64,000 bases of DNA, from positions 729,888 to 793,887 of the forward strand of contig KV748231.1 in assembly GCA_001692895.1 (NCBI GenBank), read 5' to 3'. The stretch's first letter is position 1. The number at the start of each line of letters is the position of its first letter. The notes under the pieces were generated by a model. It did not search any database and had not been told where the DNA came from. It saw nothing but the letters and a program-made list of their open reading frames with translations. Of the stretch, positions 23,866-35,650 are shown in pieces. Both the position numbers and the translations under genes were made by a program. The DNA comes from Cenococcum geophilum 1.58 (lineage: Eukaryota > Ascomycota > Dothideomycetes > Gloniales > Gloniaceae).

Positions 23866-23970
23866 TATATTAATACGTATCGACGTAACAGGCAAGCATG
23901 CCACGGAACTGCCTTTGAGACATTTTCACACTTGCTGGTTGGGCGTAGGTCCATTCGTAATTGTAGCATA

Positions 23971-24219
23971 ACGTAATCCACAAGCAAGTGGCCAGCACAA
24001 GCATNTGGCCACGCTACCACGCTACCGCGCTGTTGTGGCAGATTGAAAGCTTGTAAATTGGCCTTGCTTGTGGGCTTTGATAGCTAGAACAAGTCTACCT
24101 TTTTGAAAAAGAGTATTCTGCTGTTGTGGTGTGGCTATTATAGATAGTAGTTAAGGAACGCGTCGCGTTTTGGTGGGGCGGCCACATGCTTGTGCTGGCC
24201 ACTCGCTTGTGGATTACGT
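23971..24219. mobile_element. MITE family C (249 bp), Fot1/pogo-like ends
   Basis: TIRs of about 40 bp start ACGTAATCCACAAGC on both sides and pair nearly perfectly through GGCCAGCACAAGCA. TA flanks both ends (23969-23970 and 24220-24221). ACGTAATC ends are typical of Fot1/pogo-type elements. It lies 34 bp upstream of the tRNA gene. Confidence 0.8.
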
Positions 24220-24253
24220 TATAGACTTAAAAATTTTACCATTTAAACTGTTC

Positions 24254-24324
24254 GCATTGATGGTCCGGCGGTAGGATTCTTGCCTTCCAAGCAAGAGGCT
24301 CGGGTTTGACTCCCGGTCAATGCA
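24254..24324 (+). tRNA. tRNA-Gly (anticodon UCC)
   Basis: A 71-nt cloverleaf with a perfect 7-bp acceptor stem (GCATTGA/TCAATGC) and discriminator A, D stem GTCC/GGAT, anticodon stem CTTGC/GCAAG with loop CTTCCAA (anticodon TCC), and T arm TCGGG/CCCGG with loop TTTGACT. No intron. Confidence 0.95.
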
Positions 24325-24950
24325 TTATTAGGTGAAGAAACTATATCGTTTGAAGACCATTTTTGCCACTTTTCGTTCAGTATATGGGCTCTTTTTATTG
24401 AGGGTTAAGGAGTTATATTTGCGATTTGCGATCTTCTCTTGCGCAACCGTAGCCGCTGGAAGATCCCGAGCCCACCGTCAAGGCCGCACGAGGGGCTTCA
24501 CAATACCACTAACCGCCTCTACACTCATTCCTCCTACCAAGCTACGCCCTCACCGCACAACCTTGGAGACAGGTTCAGCTGCCTTGCCTGATTACGGGAA
24601 GCATTCTGATGGGCAGAGTTAAGTCTAGACCTCCAAAACTCTTCCAATAGATGGGTGTGCCTAGAAGGCCAAGCCTCCACGCGCTCCTAAGGCCGTCTCA
24701 AGTGGAGAGTTTTGCTATCAGGTGGCTCAATAATGGCTCGCGATGATGTAAGATTAGAAGGGCGAATGAAGTCTGCCTCACGCCCTCTATATATTTCTTT
24801 ACGCGTTTCTGCCGTTCTAGTCTTCAGCTCATACTCGCGTTCGTCCTTTCTTGACTTGGCGGTCTTGTGGCTGCCTCTTTCTCAATTCCAGCCTACAAAA
24901 TCACTATATCCCTACGTTTTGTCCAACCACGGAGTCTCTTTGCTACAATT
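24325..24950. other. Intergenic, no gene assigned
   Basis: A GC-richer block about 24430-24750 has open frames without recognisable motifs; it may be leader sequence of the DUF2235 gene or an old insertion. Confidence 0.4.
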
Positions 24951-26385
24951 ATGGCCTCGCAAGAACCCCTGCCGCACAGCGAGCCCCCAAAGGATCGAAA
25001 TAGAAAGCGTCTCATAGTCCTCTGCGATGGTACTCATCTAAAGCCCGAGTCGTTTTTGCAACAAGGATTTCAGATAAAACTGACTGCAGCTTTCAGGAAC
25101 ATGGCGAGACTCCACTTCCGACAACGAAAAGGCCAATCCATCAAATGTAACTCGGTTTGCTCGTGCTCTCAGCAAATGGGTCCGAATCAAGAAGGAAGAC
25201 GGCACAGATGAAGACGTCGAGCAAATTGTATATTACCAACAGGGAGTTGGTACCGGGACTCTGGATCGACTTATCGGTGGTGTTTCTGGCCTAGGTGTCT
25301 CCGCCAATGTTCGTGCTGCATATGGCTTCTTGGCTAACAACTACGATCCTGGCGATGAAATTTTCTTCGTTGGCTTCTCTCGTGGAGCCTACACTGCACG
25401 TTCGATTGCGGGGCTTGTTACTTCATGCGGGTTGCTCACTAAAAAGGGCATGGATAGTTTTCCTATTCTATACAACCTATATTACAAGGACTACAAGAAG
25501 AAGGGATATGCGGAGAAGGAGACGACATTTTTGCGCAGATTGCATGAAGATAGGCTGTTAGAACCGGCCGCAGCACTTGCAGTGGAGGCTATCGCCGTTT
25601 GGGATACGGTTGAATTCCATCAGACTTGGATTTCAACGACATGGATAGCGAAAATGCTAGGAATACAGCAGGAAACGATTGAATTCCGTGATAAGGAGCT
25701 GTCCCCGAAAGTCAAGTATGGGTTTCACGCCCTTGCGCTGGACGAGACGAGAAATCCATTCAAACCAACGCTCTGGCAGATGCCCAAAGCTCCAAACGGT
25801 GCCACGTCAGATGGGTCGAACTTCAGATTGAAGGAGCTGAAACAAGTCTGGTTCTCTGGTAAACATTCAGATGTTGGCGGCGGATATTCCCAGCGCTGGC
25901 TTTCTGACATCACTCTTGCATGGATGGTGGCACAATGTTCGCAAAATAACCTGCTCGGATTCGATGAGGATTATCTACTCAGTCTCCCCCTGCCTTCTAC
26001 TCCCGCAACAGACAAGCCTTGGGGCACCGCGAAGGGCCAAACCACGAGCGACAAGCAGGGTATATCTTGGATAATTGACAAGGCGTCTAGGACGTTACCG
26101 CTTCTTAGTTCTTACCGTGCGCCGCTTAGCCAGCCGGATACGAATGAGACCATCCATTGCTCAATTGAAAGTCGCAAGTTCGGCCAGTATCCCGGTTCCG
26201 ATAAAGCGAAACTATATCCGTGCGGCGCTTTAACGGGTTCCAAAGGACACGGCGGGTGGCAACTGAAGAGGATAGCCGACCTTTATCTTCCTGAGGCCAC
26301 TGCAAGTAAACTCGAGCAAACCTTTAAGGATCAGATAAGGCCGCCTACGAATCCTTCCGTTATGAATCTTGAACACCATAATTGA
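24951..26385 (+). CDS. DUF2235 family alpha/beta hydrolase-like protein, 455 aa
   Basis: Two exons, 24951-25029 and 25097-26385, with a 67-bp intron (GTACTC...TTTCAG, CTGAC branch) that joins LCDG to TWRDS. The protein starts MASQEPLPHS, carries the N-terminal CDGTW motif, the conserved QIVYYQQGVGTG stretch, the serine-elbow GFSRGAYTAR at about residue 130, an AVWDTVEF segment and GKHSDVGGGY, so the Ser, Asp and His positions of the family are all present. DUF2235 proteins are serine hydrolases or phospholipase relatives found in fungi and as bacterial effectors. No signal peptide or membrane segment is seen, so a cytosolic enzyme of unknown substrate is likely. It converges with the permease gene on its right. 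Confidence 0.9.
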
Positions 26386-26677
26386 TCACTAGCCGGGATA
26401 TCCCAAACCCTAGTGCATACACCATTAATATACGCTGGCCTAGTTAATAAGTTTTCAACACACTCTTTGTACGATGGTTGATACATGATTATAGCATGTA
26501 AAAGTGTTGCTTAGGATTTGGTTGTTATTTTTATTAAGAAGAGTGCTCTTAGTCAATCCCACTTATTGATTGCCAAATGAAGGCAAAATTCTTTGCAGAG
26601 CCAGAGAGACAGATGTACACCGTTGATATTTATCTCCATTATACGTTCTATACAGGACAAAATTCTGAATTGCAAAT

Positions 26678-29238
26678 CTATTTCATTAGGCTCCATGCCT
26701 CCCAACCCCAGCGTTTCATTTTCTGCGCAAAAGGCTCCGGCGGACCACCAGGGCCAGCAAAATTTGACAGGGCTGTCGAGGCTCGGTTCCCACTAATTTG
26801 TACTTGACTTTCAGAGTCTCCTGCACTGACCGTCGCTTCTGTTTTCTCCTCATCACCAGGAAATTTGTCTTGTAGTATGTAGACATTAAGGCCGAGAGAC
26901 GAGACTGGGCGGATGTGCGTCTTATGCCACAGTTTCCATCCCGAGTAGAAAATGCAGAAGAGAAGAGGCTAAGATGCCAGTCAGTGTACGGTTCCAAGTA
27001 TATCGAATTTAGAGGCGTACCCCAGCATAGGCTCCAATCAAGTCAGCGGCAAGCTGCGTATTGGTTTTAAGATCTTTATCAGCTGCTAAATGGTGTCTGG
27101 AATGCAGAATATAAATGGTCGGCCACCCCGAGAAAACGACGATCATTACGCATCCAATAAGTCCTATATAGGCCCACATTGGTTGCCAATGTGCCCGGTA
27201 ATGCTTACTCATGTAGCGACGTTGGTCTCGTGAGTAAACTTGACGTTTGTGTAGGTAGTCCAGACTTTTTACATTAGTTATTGGTTGCAATTAGGTAGCC
27301 TAGGAAACTCACCCGGCTTTGAAACGTAGGAATGCTATACACTCGCTAGCATACACACAGGCAACCGATCCCGTGAAGAAAGCAGAAAGAGATAAGATTG
27401 GTTGGTTGAAGGATACATCTGCAAGACCAAGCAATGCTAGGAGGCCGAAGGATGAACAGCAAAGAATAGCTGCGATTGGTGTGTGGCCATTGTTTGTTTT
27501 CCCGAGCGTGGACCTCAGGAATTTGTTGCCGTACTGCTGCGCAAGTGCAAAGAGAGTTCTACTCGAGACGAAAAGGCCAGTATTACTAAAAATTATCATT
27601 AATATGATATTAAGCCTTAAGGGTATTGTGTATACATACGCTGCAGAATAACCTGATATTAGAAAGCACGCGTTCAAGAAATTGGGCAGGACTTTAATTG
27701 CAGTTGACTTGACAACTATAATAAATGGCGAGTGCGAGGTATTCGTATTGCTTAGAGAGTAGGCTCGGAAAAGATCCGGATCTGCGAAGTTGATGTTGAA
27801 GCCTACACAAAGGGACGCAAAGAAGTAAAGACTCAGTGGAACCCAATACATGAAGCGTGTAGCAGGTGGGAGGTCCTTGCGTGGTCTTTTAGCCTCACCC
27901 GCAGTTACGACGACAATATCTCCACCCTAACACAAGATTAGTACGTATTTGAGATAGCCCGGGAAAAGGTCCCCTTACCATGCAGGCAAACATAGCCAGA
28001 GTAGCGGAAGTCCTGCGGGTATCTCGTAAGTTTGGAGGGTCCTTACATGGCACTAAATACGTACCAAACAGCTAAAAATCGCCCGGGAGATCCAGAAATG
28101 CCTAGTGACTCATTGTCGTCTGACAGTTCCAGTGTACTTTTGGTTTCGTTGAATCCAGCTGGGTTGAAGTAAGGAGGTAGGGCGTTTTCGCTGTAGTCTA
28201 TACCCAACAGTTAGCGTTTGATAGCTCTAAACTAGATTCAGGAATACTTACTGCCTACAGCAGAGCCAGTTCTTGCCCCGCCAACTGCTCAAAGAATGTT
28301 TAGCTCCTGCTTATCCCGTATAACACAGAATGTTTACCTCCAAGGTTGATTGCGACCATCAATATGCACAAACCAGTGATTAGTAAAAGCTTAAACCATT
28401 TAATGACGCGCTCCAATCTTCCGTATGTCTATAAATATTAACCATTGCATTAACTAATATTTTAATTAATCGTCTCACCTTTACCCCGCAAATATTCGAA
28501 AGTAATGTTAATGTGAGCAGCCCTACGACAATACCGGCTCTCTTGCCTTTATCAAGTGGTGGGCTTCCTGATGGCGCAAAGTCGTTCGCAATTCTTGCAG
28601 CACCTGATGTTAGAGCAGCCATACTCAGACATTGGGCAAGCCAGTACGTAACCGCTACTGCAAACCCCAGGGCAGGATCAACCTCCAACGTGTCAGTAAG
28701 AGTAAAACTATCAAGCAACACTGTTTTATACTTACGAAAGTGTGAGGATAGTCAATGAGAGCCCCTGAGAGCGGGCGCACTGAAACTAGCTCAGCCAGCG
28801 AACGCATAACTCCAACGACTACGAAGCTTGCGAGTATGAATCCTAAGACACAACCGCCAGAGCCTGCTATAGCTATAAGTTCTCCCGAAGTGACGAATAG
28901 CCCAATGCCAATCGTTCCAGATATGGCAATACCTATGTCGCTGTTAGATCCTTTGTTCAGATTCACAACTAAATCTTTGGCTTACTCGTGATGTGATGTC
29001 GTTCCAGGGCTCTGTCTAGGTAATCGCGGTGGAAGATCCATTGAGCAACATGGTCGAAAAACCAATTGCTATGCTCATTGCCATGGGCTTCTGATCCGTC
29101 GGTTTGGATGGAGTGATCGCTCTGATTGTTGCTGGTGTTGTAAATGGTGGTAGACTGAACATTGGCCACCGTTTTGGCCGGGATAGCGGGTTCGACCGAA
29201 TCATAGTCATGATCAAATTCTCTTTTATTGGTGGCCAT
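26678..29238 (-). CDS. APC-superfamily amino-acid permease, ~697 aa, one apparent frameshift
   Basis: Ten exons (29238-28736, 28682-28479, 28428-28338, 28284-28252, 28197-28065, 28012-27979, 27926-27640, 27585-27313, 27264-27021, 26968-26678) are joined by 48-54-bp introns, all with good splice sites and preserved frame. The product has a ~95-aa hydrophilic N-terminus and then permease segments starting SDIGIAISGTIGIGLFVTSG, through GGDIVVVTAGEAKRPRKD, to AYAGPLLFCIFYSGWK and a hydrophilic tail ending WSLMK. This is the fungal amino-acid permease pattern. Near 28967, between HHITSKPK and DLVVNLNKG, the frame shifts by one base; adding one base in an A-run would restore it. It could be a sequencing error or a fresh null allele. 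The 17-nt GTAAG...TTTAG there is too short for a normal intron. Confidence 0.8.
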
Positions 29239-29357
29239 TTTCTAGCTGAGACCTACAGATGGAGCAAAAAGGCAAGTGAAGCGGAATGGGCTGTGCGTTC
29301 TCGTGTCGTCCTGGAGTATGCCTTGCGGGCTTCGATGGCGGACGAAGACAGGCTGGC

Positions 29358-29525
29358 CTATCCCTTGCACAGATAACAACGCTCTATAAAATGCGGCCCG
29401 TGCGCACCAATTAAAGAGGTGCATGTATAGGCGGTAAGTCGTTCTGCCGCATCACCAAACCAAAACTCTTGATGTTCTCCGCGCACGGGCCACAAAATAT
29501 AGCACCTTATCTGTGCAAGGGATAG
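29358..29525. mobile_element. MITE family B, copy 2 (168 bp)
   Basis: Ends CTATCCCTTGCACAGATAA and the inverse TTATCTGTGCAAGGGATAG, with the GGCCCGTGC(G)C core also inverted inside. It sits in the promoter region between the divergent permease and WD40-like genes. Family shared with 10194-10527. Confidence 0.8.
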
Positions 29526-29726
29526 CCTCTGTCACAAATCACAGAACTCAGCCCCGGAGGTCGAGCTACTTGACGCCAAATATTGGGAACGCTGTTAGCC
29601 TCGTGCAAAAGGCTGGAGGGGCGCTTTGCTCAGCCGCAACTGTTTTAGGAAAAGTTCAGCAACATTGCAATAATTGATAGAAGGATACCTCAGCATTCCT
29701 TCAGCCCTCCCTAAACAACAGCAAGC

Positions 29727-32637
29727 ATGAGCCTCGAACATCTTCAGCGCGACCCAGCGTGGTATTCGAAATGGATGTTTGAAGACGTGGGCTTTCGCCG
29801 CAAGGTTTTAGAGCAGCTTCGCCAAGCCATCACGAGTCGGAACTTCGACGATCAGACCACGGCGGAACTTCAGCAACTTCTCGATCATGAATACCTCAGC
29901 ATCCAGTATGGACGACCTCAAGTCTTACTGCGCAATGGAGTTCCCGATCGATACATCATGGAGAGTTGGACAGCGGAACTTCTTGACCAAATCCCCCAGT
30001 GTATTGTCCAACCCGTCAGCGGGCCGTCACCGCTGGAGAAAGAGATTCTGTTTCGAGCGCTGCTCTCCACCCTAAACCTCATTCGAGCTCAAGGAGCAAT
30101 CCAAAACCTAGATGCGTATCGCAGGCAACTCTATTCGCACTTCGAATATGAGCTCAGAAATTTACAGCCTCAAGAGCGTAAAAACCCTCCAAAATTTACC
30201 TCGGATTATTTTCGCATTGTCCAGTGCTCCTTCTTGCTTCGTATTGCTCTAGATTATGCCCAAATACTTGTTTCACCGCTGCCGGAGCTTATTACTCATT
30301 TATTGGGACAGTGGATTGCTCGTGCCTTCAGTGTAGCACATCCTGTAAGCAGTCTTCTCTAGACACAACTTCTAACTACAACTAATAAAAAGCAGGATAC
30401 CAATCCAGATATACAGGGACAAGCAGCCATCTCTTTTCAATCACTAGAGAAAGAGCTTCGTGAATTCTGGTGGCAACTAAATGAAAAAACTCAAACCTTA
30501 CTCGCTTTTCAGGAACTCAGCCGGGTCGCTGTTGCGTTACATCTTATTGCAACAGTGTCAAATCAGGCCCGTCGGCCAAACTCCTGTATGATGATACGTC
30601 ATGCCCAAGACTTTGCAAAAATGATCTTGGAAAGACTTTCTCATGTAATAATACAAGACGAGCAGGTTGACCTTCCTATTCAACCACTATCTCCGCTGAA
30701 GTCAATGAGTGCAGCATTGCCATCATTGGATATTTCTACGTACTTTTACGGAATTCTTGACTGCGCTCGACAGCTCAGCAAAGTTATCGAACAAGATAGT
30801 CTTCCTCTAGCGTTCCCGGCTTTGATGACCGGAATAATCGCCAGGGCTAAAGAACCCAGATTCCGCTGGAAAGCGGTGAGTTTCTTAAGAGGGGATACCT
30901 CACCCTTGAGTGATCCAATCTAACTTTATTTTAGATTGAAATACGTATTTCGAATGCCAGTGATCGAGAGTCTTGCTCAAAGAGCATCATTTCGAGTGTT
31001 TCTGAGAGCTATTCGCTCGAGATGAAACAGCCATTACCGCAACTACAGAAAGAAATCACGAAAATTTGCCAATTTATCTTACTAGAACAAGGTCATTACG
31101 TTCAGCAACGACGACAGTCGAGAGCGTTTTCAATTTCAAGCAGTCTTACCCCAAATGATGGACCAAAATATCGTTTGAAGCTTGATTCTTGGATTGAGGA
31201 TGGCATCCAACCTATGGAGCGATCATCCGAACGCCAGACTATATTAGCTGAGCTTGAAAGACCACTAAAATCCTCAAAGATGCCACGATTCATTAAACCC
31301 CGTATGGAATGTATTTCCGCTGGCCTTTCCCCGAACTGCGAGGCTGCATTCCTGTTGCATAGAAGTCGCCTAATGCTGTATGACGTTCGTAGCCTAACTA
31401 GCAGAGCTGTTGTCCGACACGGGGCAGAGATACCTAGCCCGCATGGACACATGAAGGAAGCAATACTTTCCGATACATTTATTGCCTTCATCTTTGACTC
31501 CAGCCTTCATGTTCATGAATATGTATTCCCACTTCGGACTCAAAAGGTAGGAAAGGAGCATGTATTCGAACGGGAGGCGGGCCATCAGTGGGATCCAAGC
31601 TGCATCGCAATTCATGAGGATTCAGATCGCGCGTGGGTAGCGGTTGGTGGCGGTATTGACTGTGGTGAAGATATCTACGGCGACATTAAAGTTTTCCATA
31701 TCGATAAACTCACTAGTAATAAGACACTTCTGCCTCAGGTAGCCAGGTTTCGCAGGTCACACCCCGATCCACTTGCGGGCGGTCCTATCAAAGGGCTCAG
31801 TTTTAGCCCTGACAAACGAAAACTAGTCTGTATTACGAACAACAATCACATCCTTGTATGGACGCTTTCGAACAATTCAAAGCCTCGTGGAAATCCGTTC
31901 AAAATTGAGAAGTTCTATCATCCGGTATGTTCTTGGTCTGTCTGTGAACAGTTTAGTCTCACGAGATGATACGCGAATTTTCAGGTTTTTTCTAACGCCT
32001 GCCGCCCGTCTGTCTAAGCGCTTATTTCCAGGACCTTCTAACACATATATAGGAAACTGCCGCGGATGGTGTAACATCTGCTACAATATTCTTCGCCCCT
32101 TCAACGCGACTCTACATTCTCACTACAACTTCACCCTCTTTCCAACGAGCTGCCAGTGGTTCGTATGGAGAATGGTCTTATATATCGCCTGTGGCTCCAT
32201 GCTCGACTGAAGTGCCAGAAGCAATGGTACACAATATCACTGAACTCCGAAAGAAAATCCTGGTCGGGACGGTTACTACAAACGGGGGTCTTGTTGCAGT
32301 TGTCGAAAAATCAGGTAAAATAAAGATTCTCGGTCTTACCGAGGGTTTATCCTGTGGTATTTGTTGTGAAAGAGAAGTTAATGAAGTGTATGGCGTCCAG
32401 CTGTGCTCTTCAGGGGAAAAAGCATCTCCAACCTCGCTACGCTTTGAGGAGACTGATCAAGGATTGTTTATCGTCGCTGTTGATACAAATGGCAAGTTAG
32501 TCAGGCACAAATGGTCAGGATCTCCTGTGAAGAGTGTGCTGCCAGACATCCCTGGCCTGCCTGTTGAACTACCGTCCATCGAGATCGTTTCTTCAACACC
32601 AGAGCTACCAACTTCAGAAATATGGGAACTTGCATAA
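29727..32637 (+). CDS. Uncharacterised 890-aa protein with WD40-like C-terminal half
   Basis: Four exons, 29727-30344, 30396-30875, 30935-31924 and 32053-32637, all in phase 0; introns are 51, 59 and 128 bp, the last with a CTTCTAAC branch before ATATATAG. The N-terminal ~430 residues are helical and charged with no domain that I recognise. The C-terminal half has weak WD40-like strands, for example GPIKGLSFSPDKRKLVCI followed by NHILVWTL near residue 640, and an earlier ECISAGLSPNCEAAFLL. No signal peptide or membrane segment. Similar architectures exist among conserved hypothetical fungal proteins, some with N-terminal death-fold or ankyrin parts, which are not visible here. Function unknown. 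The third intron is the least certain boundary. Confidence 0.75.
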
Positions 32638-32742
32638 CAGCATCATTGCAAAATTGTCATATAAACCCCTTCAACGGAGCAAAACCGGTAGCCATCTGAG
32701 ATTCAATCGCTAGATAAGGTTACTTTCCGTATGTTCCCGGAT

Positions 32743-33478
32743 CTACGCGCCGGCTTTCCAGATCCCCGCAAATGGGTCGTCATTTGGGTCCACATGCCTC
32801 TCATACTCACTAGCATTCGCAATATCCTCCGCAATTTTCCCGCTATAAACATGCTCTACAAAGGCATAGATCAAATCCATTCCGACTGTGATCCCCGAGC
32901 TTGTCCAAATATTACCATCCACAACCCACCGTGCTTTTGGGACCCACTCAACTTTCGGGCCTTGCGCTGTCACCTATTTGTATTACAACGAACCTGAATC
33001 AGCATGATTGAAAAATAAAACAGGAAGAGAGAAGGCCGCTTACCCAAGCCCACGACTTTTTATTACTTGTGGCCCTTCTTCTATCCAAAATTCCAGTCCT
33101 TGCCAGGACCGCCGATCCCGTGCAAACGGTCAATAGATAACTTAGCTTTGAATACGTATCCCTCACAAAATAAACCACGGGCTTCATAGCCTCCTCGTCT
33201 CTTGTACCTCGCCCTCCTGGAATGAGCAACACTTCTAGATCCACGGGTGGATCCGTAAACGTATGTGTCGGCACTACGGATTCTCCAAAATCGGACGAGG
33301 GACAGCCGGACATGTTATGCTTTGTTGATATGGGATCAAGGGAAGCGGCAAGGATGTATAAGTTGAGGTGGCGGGAAGTGGAGAGGATGTTGAGGACATC
33401 TAGGGTGCCAAAGACATCAAGAGCTTGGAAACCGGGGAAGAGAATTACGCCGTAGTTAACCGGGGGTGTGGGCTGCAT
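32743..33478 (-). CDS. DJ-1/PfpI family protein (GATase1-like), 221 aa
   Basis: Two exons, 33478-33044 and 32973-32743, joined by a 70-bp intron that fuses KSWAW to VTAQG. The fold markers are an N-terminal GVILFPGFQALDVFG, the PGGRGTRD turn, the nucleophile elbow TVCTGSAVLA (Cys at about residue 119) and WTSSGITVGMDL near the C-terminus. This pattern is closest to the isocyanide-hydratase/AraC-associated branch of the superfamily rather than to chaperone-like DJ-1. Likely cytosolic. It converges with the WD40-like gene, 105 bp apart. Confidence 0.88.
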
Positions 33479-34008
33479 GGCTGAATTCTGGAAAGAGAGA
33501 ATAAGTTCTTGGAACTGGTGATATTGTTTGGTTGAGTTTTAGAATAATTGTAGGATGGGTTTATGGGCGAAGGGCTCCACGAAACGGATTTTGAACGTCT
33601 GGAGGAATATGGTTTGGGTCCTCAAACGCGCAATTAGGATGTAATATACCTTTTTTTTTGAACTACGCCAAAGCAATACAGATGCTGTCAGGAAAAGACT
33701 AAGGTCCGACTTGGTTGAATGAGTCACATTATAGTGATTGTAGAACCCCGCCACTTGTTCTTCGAAGAGCGTATTTGCCTGCATGTCTTGGCACTACTTA
33801 TACGAAGATGGTGGACGCCGAACATTTCTAAGGAAACGAAGTTCTTGAAGCTTGTAAAGTGAGCATATTCATTTTAAGTTGGTGATTATCTAAATGTCAG
33901 CAACTTTTCTTGTGTCAAACCTTGATTGCATGTTTCAAGATAATCAATCCAATTCTGCATCGAATACCTAACTTCATATCTCCAACATATATCTAAATCT
34001 ACAGCTAC

Positions 34009-35650
34009 TTAGAGGTAATTAATCCCTAAAGTTCCTTCCCTATCTGCTACCTCGACCGTTGGCAGACATCTCGCCCTTTCCATCCTTTCACGACTAATCA
34101 GATAGCTCTTTGGTATCTTCCCATCTTTAACCAACCTTTCTTCTACTAGCTTCACATCTTCAGAGTTGAGTTCTGCCAAAGCCATATCTACAATTGCCTT
34201 CCCGCATAAAGTCCCATTGGGCATCCCGTGCCCCGTATACCCTCCGCAAAGCCACAGCCCAACCTGATCCGGCACGCCACCGACCCAGGGATGATTATCC
34301 CGACTGTGGCCCATTATGCCTGTCCATTGCTGTACTGCCTCCAACTCCTCCAGCTCTTCAGCCTCCCCCCCGAGATCCAGAACGCGTAGGAGCGCCTGTC
34401 GAAGGTAAGCGGCCGCTCCCTCATCGTTCACACTGTCATCCGAAATACCTATGCACGGTAAGGCGCAAGAGCCACGCCCACCCCCAAACATAAGATGCCC
34501 GGCGGGATTAGGGACCGAGGAGAATGGGCGCTGGATCAGATAGTCGTCGTTATTTGCTGGTTGGTTGAGCGCGCCAANCATGCCGTACGAATTGGGCAGC
34601 AGAGTCGAGTTTTTGGGTGGGAGAAGCGCGGACATTTCACCACGTACTGGGACAATGAGATCGGCGAAGGAAGGGAGGATGGCGGATGTATAAGCATTTG
34701 TAGCGAGAATGAGGGTCGGAGTGGTAATAGCGCCACGAGGAGTGTATACTGTGTGTCTGCCGCTGGAAGACTGGCTTCCATAGCCCGTAGATGTGAGCAT
34801 GGAAGAAATTTTGGTGACAGGGGTGGTGGTTTGAAGGTTCAACCGGCCATCTTTGATGAGTTTTTCCAGGATAAAAGCCACATATTTGTACGGCCACAGG
34901 CTGCCAGCGCCTTCTGTTATTGTAGCCCCAGCGCAGGAAGTTTTGACACGATATTTACTCAATTCGGCGCTATCTTTGATAACTGTGACCAACTTTCCAA
35001 TCTCTGGGGCTTGTTGTTTTAACGACATAACTTTTTGTTCCGCCTGGGCAACCAGCTCTTTGCTCCAGAAAGTCCTGCATCCAGATACGCTACGCCACTC
35101 GCAGGGAATGTTATGCGCCTCGATATAGGACTTCACAGCGCGGACATTGCAAAGCTCGAACGCTGCTACGTCGGGTCCGCGGTCGAAGAGAAGCGGCTGG
35201 CAATGACCTCCGTTCTACAATCCGCAGGCCCAATCAGCAGTAGAACATATGTATTAAACCATCAAATGGAGCCTCGAAGATTCCCTGAAGATTTGCCGGA
35301 CCATGGCCGACTTCTTAGATTGCTACTCGCGGCCGGCAAGATTCCCTGAAGATTTGCCGGACCATGGATTGAAGACTCACCCTGCCGGTCGCGCCCCAGC
35401 ATGCCTCCCTAGCCTCAAGCATCACGATGGTCTTGCCATTTGCCCGTTCATCTTCGGCAAGAAAGCGCGCGATGGAGGAACCTGTAATGCCGCTTCCTAT
35501 TATCACTATATCGGCAATCGATGGAAGGTCGTATGTTGTTCGATGCCCTAGAAGGAATTCGGATGGCTCGCTGTGCCAGAATGAAGCTGTGGAGTTTGGA
35601 CTCGGTAAATTGGAGCGGCCATCCGTGGGGGATAGCGCTCCCGTCGTCAT
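34009..35650 (-). CDS. FAD-dependent oxidoreductase, DAO family, 491 aa
   Basis: Two exons, 35650-35381 and 35214-34009, separated by an unusually long 166-bp intron (GTGAGT...TTGTAG) that joins ATGR to NGGHCQPLL. The N-terminal Rossmann motif IVIIGSGITGSSIARFL lies near residue 47, followed by EAREACWGATGRNGGH, and the C-terminal LWLCGGYTGHGMPNG closes the FAD site. This is the order in glycine/D-amino-acid/sarcosine-oxidase-like flavoproteins. No targeting signal is obvious. One codon (near 34578) contains an N. The intron holds a 28-bp tandem duplication. The substrate cannot be told from sequence. Confidence 0.88.
35279..35367. repeat. Short duplication inside an intron
   Basis: The 28-bp stretch starting GATTCCCTGAAGATTTGCCG and ending ACCATGG occurs twice about 60 bp apart (near 35279 and 35340) within the DAO-family gene's intron, which explains much of that intron's extra length. 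Confidence 0.75.

Noticed and set aside
24332-24622. 96-codon frame after the tRNA
   Set aside because: No recognisable protein and no splice link to the DUF2235 gene.
24951-26385. Bacterial type VI effector origin for the DUF2235 gene
   Set aside because: It has a typical fungal intron and DUF2235 genes are widespread in ascomycetes.
28951-28985. A 17-nt intron GTAAG...TTTAG that would restore the permease frame
   Set aside because: Far below the size of fungal spliceosomal introns and without a branch site; a one-base error is simpler.
34495-35022. 175-codon plus-strand frame
   Set aside because: Antisense shadow of the FAD oxidoreductase exon.
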